Made by a program: the position numbers and the translations under genes. Under the pieces are notes generated by a model, which was not told where the DNA came from, did not search any database, and saw only the letters and a program-made list of their open reading frames with translations. Positions 21,655 to 33,408 of a stretch of 64,000 bases of DNA are shown here, piece by piece; the stretch's first letter is position 1; every line of letters begins with the position of its first letter. The DNA lies in contig NC_087066.1 of the NCBI RefSeq assembly GCF_963678635.1, positions 23,217,996 to 23,281,995 on the forward strand, given 5' to 3'. The stretch comes from Symsagittifera roscoffensis (lineage: Eukaryota > Xenacoelomorpha > Acoela > Convolutidae).

Positions 21655-23346
21655 GGTATGTGTGAGTTTGTCAACATGTTAAAAGCTAAAACATCAATCA
21701 CTCGCAGAGTAATAATTATTTAGTGAATCAAAACTTCTTTATTGATATGGTAATTCCCTTTTTACTCTATTTTGATATTAGTTTCAAAATGGAATCTCAA
21801 TAACTATCTCCAGCAAAATGTTTTTGTTTATCATAATTTATAACTTTCGGTCGCGCCATGTCAGATCGATTATAATAATCAAAAACCTGTGAAATGTTTG
21901 AATTTGTTTTGATATTTTCAGCAACCCATTTGAAATGAGATCTAATCTTACACTTGGTGATAAATAGCGAATATGTTCATGCCCTGTTAACCAATGGATT
22001 TTCAATTTTTCTTTGATGACTACCAGAGTTAATTGAGATCACAGGAGATGTTACAATTTGGTGTGAATTTCTGAAAATCTCTGAACTTAACAAAAAAGAC
22101 AAAATTCATATTTATATGAAGATAATATTTCTATGTCAATCGTTCGATTTAACTTGCCAAGTCACTTTTCTTTAATGCACTTTTATATGGTTTTCGCATT
22201 GCGACCAACAAACTTTTGAAGTCGACTTAAGAAGATTAATGTAAAATTGTTTCTGTTCTATCAAAGACAAATTGACGTTTTTTACTGAATTTATGAAATT
22301 GGGTTTATTGTCATAAATTGATTTTAATGCGCTAGATTTTCTCTTTCATTTTCACCGGATTTGAAATAAACCCGGGACTAAATCTGACTCCAGGCTATTT
22401 TGGGAATGAAAAAAAAAACTATTTTACTTCATCGTGAAAAAATGCAAGAAGAAATAAAGGTTATATTTTCTAAGGTTATGCTGAAAATATACCTAAGAAA
22501 ACTTATTGTGTTTTGTGTAAATTTCTTAAGTGAGTTGTCATTTAACTCATTTTTGATTGTTAAAAAATTGCATGTATGTGCTTAAAACTAACATCACTTC
22601 TCTCGAAGATTATGATATTAAGAGATTTATCTTGTTTCGTTGATGGAGAATATCGAATCCAATGTTCAATAATCCTATTACGTTTAATTACGAAAATTGA
22701 TTTTTCAATGAAATAATAGCGGAAAAACAATCCCTGAAATCGGAATACAACAAAGTTAAATTAATGCATTTTGGAAATCCTGTGCTATAAAAAACAAAGG
22801 TAAGCCGCGTTAGCGAAATATAAAATTAAGGAAACGCCTTTTTTCAAACACCGAGCTTTTGATTCAACTCAAATAAAGCAACAGCAAAATTAAAAGAAAA
22901 ATGAAATAAGTGATAAAAAAAATTAGTATATTCTTCTTTATTAGTAAATTCTTCTTTATTAACGAAAACAGGATTTTGAAAAATTCGGCGAGCCCTGCGC
23001 AGGATAAAAAAGATTGAGTTTTTTTAAGAATGCACGATTCACAAACATTTCATGCTTTAGAAAATATTAGATATGTAAGTTTTTATATGCAAATTTTTTG
23101 ACAGTATTTCTTTGTGAGTTTGTAAAGAAAGTTAGATTTTGAAAAGTAATTTGATGGGAGTTTTTTTCTATTCTTGATTATAAGAAAGTCTGTTCATTTG
23201 AGCAATTAAATTACTAGCAATCTATTTCCGACACTTTTAGGAGGCCCTCTAACAATAAACAAGCCACACCCGACATGTATTAAAGAGTGCAACTTTGAAA
23301 CACAATGGGTAAATGATATCAATATCAGCTCAGTGCTCAGACTTAC
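21655..23346. other. AT-rich sequence, nothing firm
   Basis: No gene is called. A plus-strand acceptor TTTTGATATTTTCAG near 21,920 is followed by a short open stretch (NPFEMRSNLTL) before GTGATA, too little to call. A small TTCTTCTTTATTA duplication lies at 22,928-22,960. Confidence 0.4.
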
Positions 23347-23435
23347 TCTATTATGACGACCCACTTAATGTTGATAATTTGGGCAAAGTCTTTTGAAGTG
23401 ACAGGTAAATTGAAGCCGACATCAATCGAACGGGG
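23347..23435 (-). CDS. candidate internal coding exon of an unknown minus-strand gene
   Basis: Acceptor AATCAGGATATTTCAG and a perfect donor GA|GTAAGTCTG enclose 89 nt open in one frame (phase 0 in, phase 2 out). They read PRSIDVGFNLPVTSKDFAQI followed by INIKWVVIIE. Codon use and composition are unlike the surrounding AT-rich frames. The family is not recognised. It is on the same strand as sall, but on the far side of the scaffold gap, so linkage to sall is uncertain. Confidence 0.38.
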
Positions 23436-23674
23436 CTGAAATATCCTGATTGCAATTACCCCCGGTACATCTAGCATTCATCCGGGTATTCATCTAGCAT
23501 TGATCCACATAGAGAAAATTGTACATATTTCATGTTTGAATGAATTAAATTTTATATAACTCCATAAATTTTGAAATCGAACAAAGTTCTAATAACCAGG
23601 GGTAGATAGAAAAGAATGTGAAAAGTAAAAAATGCATCAAAAAACTTTTCGATGTAATAATAAAACTTCTCTTA

Positions 23675-24036
23675 ACCACGGGTAGGCCCCGACTACCCAA
23701 AGGGTCCCCCTTTTGGAACTATTTTAAAACTTACATTTTGGTTGGCTGCCCCTTAAAATTTTCTTAAGGCGCTTTTGGCGCCAATGTCCTAAAAGGGATG
23801 TGCGTGCCAAGAAACAGCCATTTTTGGGTCATAACTGCCCAGAAAGTGCCTAAAAACGCCTGTTTTGGCTGGTTTTTTCTTTGAAAGTTCGCGTGCGGCG
23901 CAAACAATATGGCCAAAACAGGGTCTTTTTAGTGCTTTAGGAGAGCTTGAAAATTCACTTTTAATGATCTAAAAAAAAGGTCGAAAAATTTTTCGGAAAT
24001 TTTGTGAAAATCCGCCCCTCGAGATAATCCGCCGCT
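23675..24036 (+). mobile_element. family A copy A1, diverged
   Basis: It shares the family core in order: CCCAAAGGGTCCCCCTTTTG, GGCGCTTTTGGCGCCAAT, GTGCCTAAAAACGCCTG, GAGAGCTTGAAAA, and CCGCCCCTCGAGA at the end. The outer terminal repeats are decayed. Confidence 0.65.
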
Positions 24037-24218
24037 AAAAAATGTTTAAAAATCAAGAGATTTAACCAAGATTTAATTTTAAAAAATGCTATCAATGAAA
24101 TAGCAAACTGTCTGTTTGAAAGCTCTCTGGAATTTCTGATCAGCAGATGAGTTTTTGCTTAAATTCGCGTTTAGTGTAATTTTCAACTACTAGCCAACCA
24201 CAAGCTATTACCTATAAT

Positions 24219-24627
24219 TAGTAGCGGACGCCCCCCCCCCTCAGAGATTCGACCCCCTGCCGACCCAAATGGGTCCCCCTTTGTACTATTTTAAGATATA
24301 TATTTTTGGCTGACTGACCTCAATATTTTTCTAATGGCGCCTCTGGCGCCAGTCTATACTAAGAGTTTTAGGGGGGAGTGCGCGCCGAAAAAACATGATT
24401 TTTTTGGTCGAAATTTCCAAAAAGTGCTTGAAAACGCCGTTTTTGACAATTTTTCAAAAATTTGCTTGCGGCGCAGAAAGTTTCGTCAAATTAGGATCTT
24501 TATTGACGAAACTTTAGAAGTTTGGGAGAGTTCAGAAAATCAATTTGGTCGACCTAAAAAAATGTCGACAAAAATTCAATTTTTTTTTGAAAATCCCCCC
24601 CTCGAGAAATTCCTAGATTCACGCCTG
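24219..24627 (+). mobile_element. family A copy A2, left tip deleted
   Basis: The body matches other family A copies from GCGGACGCCCC to CTCGAGAAATTCCTAGATTC. The flanks CCTATAAT (24,211) and ACTATAAT (24,628) match in 7 of 8 positions and are a plausible hAT-type 8-bp target duplication. The first 20 or so bases of the left terminal repeat are missing. The 118-aa frame across it is repeat sequence, not a gene. Confidence 0.75.
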
Positions 24628-25231
24628 ACTATAATGATCTACCAACTGATTCAGAATGATATCATTGAAACGAAGAATGAAATTGAGTGAGATATCTGCA
24701 TAACTTAATTTTACAGTCAACCAGATTCCTAAAAAAAACGAGCAATTTTTCTGCTTAGAATATTTGTGTGCATAGTTTTGCTCAGTTGAGCCAAAATTTT
24801 TTCATTGAATATGCCAAAACAGGTTAAATCTGTTAGTGAAAAGTCGATAAGAAATTTTGTATAAACTACACGCAATTTTTCTAGCACCTGGAAGACCATT
24901 TAATCACAAGGAGAAAGAGCCAAATACTAGGCACTCGTTTCATAACGCTAACGAAATGAAAATTTTTAATGTATTTGTTTTGGGCGGGAAATTGTTCCTA
25001 TTTTAAAATAGCGCACATAGATACTGGTGAACCACGACATTTTGAATGGGAAGCAGAAACAGCAACAAAATAGCCAAAGAAGAAACTAGATCAGGCTTCA
25101 ATGTTTTTTGATTTAAATCAACCCAGGCAATTTTCTTAGCTTTCGCAAAACATCGCAAGTAATCCAATTTCAGTCAAAATATGTTAGCACATGATGGTTT
25201 TAAAAACTCGCAGAGTTCAACTTTGAAAATA

Positions 25232-25758
25232 TTGTTCCGACTTTCGATACGAAAGTGACGAAATATTTGTGCTCGGGTGGGTTTTTTTTCTTCAGACAAA
25301 TTTCGACTTTTTAACTAGCCCTTTTTTGACGGAATTTTTAAACATCATTCGAAAGGTATTGTTGTCCTGAGCTAAAATTTGAAAAGATGTTTCACCTGTG
25401 ATCATTTTTCGTACAGTTACGGGGGTTTAAAGATTGCCATTTTGGCCAATATGGGACAATTAATGCGCGATATATTTTGCGCTATTAACGCGTAAGCGGA
25501 GAATTAATCCGTCTAAGAAATCGTTCCAAATTGGGTAAAAGAAGCTTATGTGCCATAATCGTTTTGTTACAAGGAGCGAAATCTATCCTTTTGTACTTTG
25601 TATGGCGTGTGGGGGGATGATTTTCATAAAACAATTTCAAATTTTAGAAATTTTTTTTTTGATTTTGTTTCATTTCATTGAATTTTTTAATGTTATTACT
25701 GCTCCATAAAAGGCAGTCGGAACATTCAGGGTTTCGCCCTGATACGAGCAGTCTTGTT
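25232..25758 (-). mobile_element. family B (Helentron-like) copy B1
   Basis: The minus strand runs from AACAAGACTGCTCGTATC and hairpin CAGGGC-GAA-ACCCTG through TGTTCCGACTGCC to TTTCGTATCGAAAGTCGGAA. The interior has the family marks CACACGCCATA, TTACGCGTTAATAGCGC and GCGCATTAATTGTCCC. It faces B2 and B3 head to head. Confidence 0.75.
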
Positions 25759-25820
25759 TTGATTAAAGTCAGATGAAGAACCGATATAAAACATCAGTTA
25801 TAGAAAAAAAATGATCTCAA

Positions 25821-26222
25821 AACAAGACGTCTGAACTTTCCGACTGCGTTTTGGGGCAAATTAAGAAACGTTTTGAGGCGAAATTCATAAAAGCGTTGAA
25901 AAGATATTAAACAAATCAAAATTTTTTTCAAGATATCACCCCACACGCGATGCAAAGAACAAAGAAATGCTAAAAATACGACCAAATGACTTTCCTCAAT
26001 TCAATTTGCAGCAATTTAATCTATCGTTTACGCGCGTTGTAAAAGAGCAAAATATTGCGCGTTAATTATCCCAAAATTACTAAATTAGCAATTTTTAAGC
26101 CCCATAAATTACGATACTCGACCACAAGTTGAAATTTTTCAATTAACAACTTTCAGATAAATAAAAAAAAATTTCATAAAAGTGCATAGTTAATAAGTCA
26201 AAAATTGTCTAAATAAAAAGCC
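25821..26222 (+). mobile_element. family B copy B2, strongly diverged
   Basis: It begins AACAAGACGTCTGAACTTTC without the hairpin. It keeps the order of family marks (CACCCCACACGCGATG, GCGCGTTAATTATCCC, AAGTCAAAAATTGTCT). It is squeezed between B1 and B3. Confidence 0.55.
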
Positions 26223-26764
26223 AACAAGACTGCTCGTATCAAGTCGAAGCCCTGAATGTTCCGACTGCCCCTTAAGGTTTATGAAGCAGCAGTAATAACA
26301 TAAAAAAGTTAAATGAAATAAAATAAAATGAAAATTTTTTTTCTACAATTTGAAATTTTTTTAATGAAAATCATCCCCCACACGCCATATAAAGTATAAA
26401 AAGATAGATTTCGTTCCTTGTAACAAATCAATTATGGCAAATATGCTTCGTTCAACCAATTTGGAACAATTTATAAGACGGATTAAGTCTCCGCTTACGC
26501 GTTAATAGCGCGAATTATATCGCGCGTTAATTGTCCCAAATTTGTCAAAATGGTAATCTTTAAACCCTCATAACTTTACAAAAAAAGATCACAGGTGAAA
26601 CATTTATTCAAATTTAAGATCAGGACAACAATACCTTTTGAATGATATTAAAAAAATTCCGTCAAAAATGGCTACTTAAAAAGTCGAAATTTGTCTGAAG
26701 AAAAAAAACCACCCCGAGCACAAATATTCAGTTACTTTCGTATCGAAAGTCGGAACAACAAGCA
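26223..26764 (+). mobile_element. family B copy B3
   Basis: A complete copy: AACAAGACTGCTCGTATCAA, a partly decayed hairpin, TGTTCCGACTGCC, the GCGCGTTAATTGTCCC interior and the end TTTCGTATCGAAAGTCGGAA. About 80-90% like B1 and B6 by eye. Confidence 0.78.
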
Positions 26765-29652
26765 TAACTATTCCACATCTTCCACAGCCGCAAAAAAGTT
26801 ATTGCTAATTTGTGCCTGATTTTGTGCACCTATTTAAGATATTTCCAAAAACTTTTAAACAAATGAAATGTTGAAACGATTTCAAGAAATCTAAAATGCC
26901 TGCTACGGTTTGCTCAGCCAATTTGTCGTCATTTACTGTTCGTTTCTTAAAAACTGTGTTTTCGTTTATGTATGCAGTTTTTTTCAGATTATTTGTCGTG
27001 ATATGGTTTTCATCTCAACCTTAGGTTTTTTGATGCACAATTTGAATTACCCTCACCATAATAACAGAAACAAATGTATCGAGGCAAATATATGATTATT
27101 CATACTGTCCAAAGTTGTACACAGAATGAGAAAAATCATTAAACTTAGATTTTTCACTCACTCTAGTAGTAATATGTGAAGTTGTGAAGTGATAAAGTTT
27201 TTGACTATTAGGAAAATACTTAGACCAATTAGGTTGCCTTAATTCAACCTGCCAACGAAGATTCGAGTGCGAATGAATTTGTCGCTAACACGTTCGGCAT
27301 TGTCGATAGTTTGATGGAAAATACACAAAATTGAGTCACAAAGTTTTGTCAATTAAACAATTTTCAAATTTTTCTGTAACTTTCAACTCAGGGCATGGAT
27401 AATTTTGAGTTCTTATGAATATTGCGTCATATTAACTTTTTAAGGATGAAGCACTACTACTGTCGCTACTATTTCTTACTTTTTTGACAATAGGATTGGA
27501 TTATTCACGTCAGATTTTTATTTGTTCTGAGCACTTCACAATATGGGAAGAAACTACATCCAGAGTTGGACCCGGCCATTTTTAATGAAAACACGCATTT
27601 CTTAACAAAAAATTAAATTGAAGCTCATATGTGAATTTTAAAAAAATTAATCAATCCATTGGCCACAGCCAATCGTAGCAGTTCGATTTGGTTGACTTTT
27701 GCCGCAGAAAGGAGGGCACGCTTGGCTGTCCAGATTTGCCCAGCCCTGCTGGGGTCACGCTCCCTCTGGGCGTTTGTAGCTTTAACTGTGAAAGGTGTGA
27801 ACTCTTTTGAAAGTCAGGCACGGGCGCGGCTCCGTTGCTGGTCCTAAAAATGAGGCCCGAGCCTTGTTCCAACAATGACTACTTTAGAGGGGTGTTTTTT
27901 TCTGCCCGCTTTTGAGCACCTCAAAGAAAAAATCTCGCGTGGGCTTCCAAAACTACCATATTAAATAGTTTTAGTAAAACATTTTTTTATAAAATTGTTT
28001 ATGTATCGAAAATGTTCTGGTTTTCCGTTAATCGGACTAATTTACAGACTAAAAATTTTAGACTTGGGTTTCCAATCTAATTATTATGAAATATTTGCTT
28101 TATATTTGCTATCCTTACCTGGTTCTTATAGTTTACCAATCATTTCAATTCCCTCTTTTTAGCTAAAAAAGTCTATAAAGTCCTCTCATTAGATTAGTCT
28201 GTGAAAAAAGTATCAATGAGCTACGGTGACAAGTTTATTTACAACTCCAACTATTTTGATGGTCGAAAAACTGCGGAGGAAAAAAACCACAGCTGCCGCA
28301 AGTGTTCCAATTTGTATCAACAGTTTCGATATTTTGCTGAACAAAACTTGGAAAAAACTATATATTTGAAAAAAACAGTCAGTGTGAACAAAAAATTTCT
28401 CGACAAGTCATAATATTAAAGATACTTTGATGCAAAGAAAGTTCTGAACGATTCATAGTTTTCTTTTGCGCTAAAAATAAAATATTTGCCCGAGCCAGCC
28501 ACCGTATGATCAAAAACCGTGTCAAAAGGTGATTAGAAAACGTGCCAAAAGTTACTCGAATTTGAAGATAAGGTTTTTAGAAAAAATTTGGACGTCGTTT
28601 AACGCTAGAGTTCATAAGAATTTTTTTCATTTTTTGGCATAGGACTGTCCTTTTAGGGTGAAAAAGCTGTCAGTTCTGCGTTGGTTGCTTTGCTTCCTGG
28701 GTCAAATATCAAATTATTAATGAATAATGGCTCTCTCTCTAAATTGAGACGTGATTTATTGTGTCATTAAAAGGAAGCCTTCGCATTAGCTGATTGAAAT
28801 TATTTCCTTTTATTCGGCGTTTTATTGAAATAAGAAAGGATTCGAATTTCGCGGTTGTAATAAAATTGAAAAATTATCTTATGCCAATTTATCGCCTGCC
28901 ACTTTGTAGCCCTGAAAATAGTCCCAATTCACGTCTTGTTTGCGTCTTTTCTTTCCCAATTTTAGGGGCACATAAAATGGAAAGTGCCGCGAGAAAAATG
29001 AAGATATTTTATTTTTACGCCACAGTGTCGTATAATTTTTCAATCATCAATCACGACGTACCCTGATGATTTGTTTGTGAGAATTATTAAAGGAAATAAA
29101 AGCGGTGTTAATTTGAATTTCACCCTCAGTTTCAAATGCACAATGACAAATTGCTCCTCTCGCATACCCGGGGCTAAATGTGACGAGCGGAATAATTAGT
29201 TATTACTTATTACTATAAATTTTATGTCTAACTTGAATGAAATATAATCTAGCCTCGTTGATATGCATTTTAAATCAATTTATATAGGCACTATAAAAGC
29301 AGCCGCTTCTCCTGACAGGAAAAGGAAACTAATCTGGAATATTTCAACATTTCTTCTTTCATGCCACCATAAACAGGTTTCAACTCAAGCAAACAAAAAA
29401 TGATTAATTATGCTCAAGCAGGAAAATATAGCGAGCTTAGTAAACACAGAACACTACTATAAAAATCACAGAAGATCCGCATTTTTGATTCATCGTATAA
29501 AATTCCTTTTGTTTTTGTCAAATTTTGAAGTTGCAGTTGAATATATTCACGCTCAAGAAGTTGACCCCCTTTTCGCACTGATTAAAATCTCTCTTTGATT
29601 CAATTTTGCGAAAAAAAAATACAAAATTTTTGCGAGAACCAGTAATACTTAC
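26765..29652. other. AT-rich sequence with one GC-rich patch
   Basis: Apart from the patch at 27,655-27,875 there is no recognisable gene. Frames such as 28,201-28,413 (70 codons, low complexity) are not convincing. (CT)n runs occur near 28,730. Confidence 0.45.
27655..27875. other. GC-rich 220-bp patch open on both strands
   Basis: This patch stands out from the AT-rich background. One frame on each strand stays open (62 codons plus, 74 codons minus) and the minus reading ends at a stop at 27,651. No motif was recognised. It could be an exon, a foreign fragment or a repeat. Confidence 0.3.
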
Positions 29653-29686
29653 TCTTCTCAGTGCGCGAGAACTTTCGCTTTCTCAT
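29653..29686 (-). CDS. candidate first coding exon of a minus-strand gene
   Basis: ATG begins MRKRKFSRTEK and the frame ends in phase 1 at a perfect donor A|GTAAGTATT. The basic start is reminiscent of nuclear proteins, but 11 codons cannot be assigned. It is on the same strand as sall and the 23,347 exon, 15 kb or more upstream of the known sall exons and across the gap. Confidence 0.25.
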
Positions 29687-29725
29687 AGAATGAGCAAAGT
29701 ATACTAGAGGCCAGCTAAATCTGGA

Positions 29726-30485
29726 AATACCTGTTTGATAATTTTTGAAATTTTTGTATTGATGCAGACGGACAAGGGTAATTTCAAAAACAGACTTATA
29801 GCAAAAAAAGTAAATCCCAATATAACGACCTCAAAATCTGTTACTTTCATAAATTACTTCAGTTTTCTTAAAGTTGAACTGATTACAAGAGTTTGTTACG
29901 TTAAAAGGTGCTTACAACGTTGCTCATTAGATTTGGGTGGGTAGTTTTCGAGAGAAGTCAAAAAGATTCAAAAAACGATAAAAAATCGAGAAATTGACTT
30001 TTCCGAGGGTCATAACTTTTTTTTAAAGGGCGTTACGTTTATACAGTGAAGTTTCTAACAACTTGTTCTTCACACAAAAATCTATATCTCAGATTCGGGA
30101 GGTTAATTTTTGAAACATAATTTAGAATTTTCCGAGGGTTATAACTTTTTGTGCAAAACATTATGGGCGTCAACGCTTATGCAGGGGAGCTCGGATTTTG
30201 GAGGGTAGTTTTAGAGAAATCGTAAGAAATCCAAAAATATAGGTCAAAATTCTCCCCACACACTTTTTCGAAGGCTGTAGAGAAAGTGGGGTTAGGTAAA
30301 AACATACTGGGCGATTATGCACGCACAAAGGGGAGTGGGTGGAATTTCCGTTGGTACCACTTTTTTTTAGAGTAGTTTTTGAATTTTTGACAAAGTAAAA
30401 ATTATTTCCTATACCTCTCAAAAAAAATTAAAAAAAACCTATTCCCATATATTTTCATACTACCTGTTTTAATCAAACAGGTATT
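29726..30485. mobile_element. candidate 760-bp element with 14-bp terminal inverted repeats
   Basis: AATACCTGTTTGAT at 29,726 is matched exactly by its reverse complement at 30,472. The interior holds repeated phrases (TTTTCCGAGGGTCATAACTT, then TTTTCCGAGGGTTATAACTT; GGGTAGTTTT twice). The right end has a local hairpin TACCTGTTT-TAATC-AAACAGGTA. No clear target duplication was seen. Confidence 0.4.
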
Positions 30486-31519
30486 GCAAGGGTTTTGCGA
30501 ATTTTGCTGATGTTGTCAGCCATCATAAAAATAATAAAGTAAAAAAATCTTACCATTGTTTTTGAAATTTGTAGAATACAATTCTTAGAAAGATGATAGC
30601 TGTAGATCTTAGATATCAAAGAGAACCTATTTGACAAATTTTTTCAAATTATATTCCATTAGAAACTGTACTGCGAAATAAAGGTATGACTTAACAATGC
30701 CTAATTTCAAAGCCCTTTAATTGACCTTGCATATTCAAGTTATGCATATTGACAATGATCTGCGGGTAATTTTTGATATAAAAACTTAGTATTGGTGCAA
30801 CTTTTGAAGAATGGAATATTTTTGCTCGATGTTGCTTTTTTCGGAAACTTTTGAAGTTCTAATATCAACTGAAAAATAAATGACGTACTGGGCACAAATT
30901 TAAAAAGATAGCATACAAGTGATCGTTTTTCATGAAATTGCCTGTTTGACTAATTTGGGACAACTAACGAGCGATACTCTTTGTTCGAAAACTACAGGAG
31001 CTATTACGTTCTTTTAAAGCGTGAGGGGTGGTTAAATCTGGCTTCAAAAAAAGTCTTCATAATTTGAGGGCAGCTATTTGAAACTATTAAAACATTGTTA
31101 GCTGCTAATTAATTACGTAAATGTGAACTTTACATAACCTATGAGGTTGAAAATCCAAAGAAAAATCATTTAAAAAAGCCGTTTTTGATAATCTGCCGTT
31201 TTTTCCAGCTTTTGTTTGTACTCATACAAGCAGTTTTGGTAGAATCATACATTAGAGGTGTTACAATTTTTTTACCTGAAAACATGTGATCTTAGTTGTT
31301 TCTCTGATGTTTTGCTGCATCATTTGTCAGAAGATTGAACTTAAAGAAGTTGCAAAAAATAAGTTTAAGCAACCATTTCAAATGTTGTTTTGGACTGGAA
31401 CCTGAGTTGTAAGTACGTTTTGCATGAAACTGAAAAAATTTTCCAAGACAACCTTAGTTGATTGAAAAATGAAACAAAAAATACGCCTTTTGCGATTGGT
31501 AGAAAACAAAAAAAAAGAA
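30486..31519. other. AT-rich sequence, nothing recognised
   Basis: No gene, RNA or clear repeat is visible. A minus-strand GTAAGA donor near 30,555 follows only low-complexity frame. Confidence 0.45.
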
Positions 31520-32042
31520 AACAATTGCTCGTTTCAGGGTGAAGCCCTGAATGTTCCGTCTGCTTTTTGAGGTCTATAGAGCTGTAACAACTTGAAAAAA
31601 TTGAATTAAAAAAAATGAAATACTTTTTTTTAATTCAGATTTTTTATGAAAATCATCCCCCTATACGCCATACAAAATTCATTGTGATAGATTTCGCTTC
31701 TAGTAACAAATCAATTAGGGCAAATGAGCTCCCTTCAGCCAATTTGGAACGATATCTAAGACGGATTTTAATTTCCGCTTACGCGTTAATAGTGCGAACT
31801 ATAGCGCTCGCTTATTGTCCCAAATTGGCTAAAATGGCAATCTTTAAACCACCATAACATTACAACAAATAATCATTGGTGAAATATCCTTTCGAATTTA
31901 AATTCATAACAACTTTACCTTCTGAATGATAAAAAAAATCCGTCAAAAATGGCAAGTTAAAAAGTCGAAACTTGTCTGGAGAAAAAGAACAAACCACCCC
32001 AAGCACAAATATTCCGTTATTTTCGCTACAAAAGTCGAAACA
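31520..32042 (+). mobile_element. family B copy B4
   Basis: It starts ATTGCTCGTTTCAGGGTGAAGCCCTGA and TGTTCCGTCTGC, with interior ACGCCATACAAAATTC and TTACGCGTTAATAGTGC, and ends AAAAGTCGAAACA. It is directly followed in tandem by B5. Confidence 0.75.
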
Positions 32043-32495
32043 ATATTGCTCGTATCAAGGCGAAGCCCTTAATGTTCCGACTGCCTTTTAATGTCTATGG
32101 AGCAATAATAACATTAAAAAAATTAATCGGAATAAAATAAAATGATTTTTTTTTGTTTGAAATTTTATATGAAAAAAAATTCACCCCACACGCTATTTAA
32201 AAAACAAAATGATAGATTTCGCTCAGAGTAGCGATTTCTACACCGGGTTAAATCTCCGTTTACGCGTTTATAGCCCGAAATATATCGGGCTTTAATTGTC
32301 CCAAATTGGCCGAAATGACAAATTTTAAATCCCTTCAATTTGACAAAAAATGATCTCATGTAAAATATCTTTTGAAATTTCAGCTCAGAACAACAATACT
32401 TTTTGAATGATAGAAAAAAATTTGTCAAAAATGGCTAGTTAAAAAGTAAATTTTTGTCCAAAAGAGAAAAGCCAACCGAGCATAAATATTCCGAA
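32043..32495 (+). mobile_element. family B copy B5, tandem to B4, truncated or diverged at the right
   Basis: It begins ATTGCTCGTATCAAGGCGAAGCCCTTA and TGTTCCGACTGCC, directly at the end of B4, in the same orientation. The interior matches the family to about 32,480, then the right terminal repeat fades (ATTCCGAAACAA). Confidence 0.7.
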
Positions 32496-33408
32496 ACAAT
32501 GACGCCCGGTTGATAAAAAACTGAAAAAGATCATACTGATCTAAATAAAACTTTTTATCAGCTGTCCGAGCTCTAAGGAGCAATGGAAAACAAAAAATAA
32601 AATAGGTACTTAATTGATGAAACAGATAGTTTGAAGAAAAAAGTAGCATGTTTTATAAACACACCTGACTGGGCAAATGAAAAAGCAACTTTTTAAAATT
32701 GCTGAACTTCTGTTTTTTTCCTAAAAATTAATGCATTAAAAAATCTAAATTTCCAGTTTTTAGAAGAATATACATTACTGCAAAATGAGAAAAAAGGATA
32801 TCGAATAGATTTTTTGAGGGTTAATTATTTTTTAACAAAACTTTTATTTTATTACATGAACAGTTTCTACTAAAAAATTGTTATAAATCCTGAAAAAAAA
32901 GTTAAAGAAATTACGCTCAATTTAGATTCTAAAGAACTAAAACATCGATTGTGGCAAGTTTAATTTACATAGAAAACTGCCATGAAAATGAAAGTCTAAA
33001 ATATCTCCATATCTGCTTGTCTGAAATGAACGAGTTTAACAAGCTCAAGTAGTTAATTTATCGTTGGTTTTTGGTTTTTATACAGCTGAAAATTAATTGG
33101 ATTTTGTTTTACATAGTTTAGATTTTTCAATGTATATTTCATTTTGAGGTAATGAGATCTTCAGATAATTTTTAGATAATAAGTTGTGCCATGGTGTTCT
33201 TTGGTTCCAAGTCAATATGAAAAAAAAAACTATCAAAAACATTATAAAAATTCTAGTCTGATTAGACAAAAATCTATTGAGGATGGTTGCTTAATAATTT
33301 TTGCAGGCGGGTTCAAAAATTTGTAAGTGGGCTCTTAGTTATTAAGACATTTGTTTTTGTTTTTTAAATTGAACATTTTTAAATAGAAATAAAGAAATAT
33401 GAAAATGT
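32496..33408. other. AT-rich sequence, nothing recognised
   Basis: No convincing coding, RNA or repeat signal was seen apart from homopolymers. Confidence 0.45.

Noticed and set aside
24334-24690. 118-codon plus-strand frame
   Set aside because: It lies over a family A MITE; the same frame recurs in the copy at 42,873, so it is repeat sequence rather than a gene.
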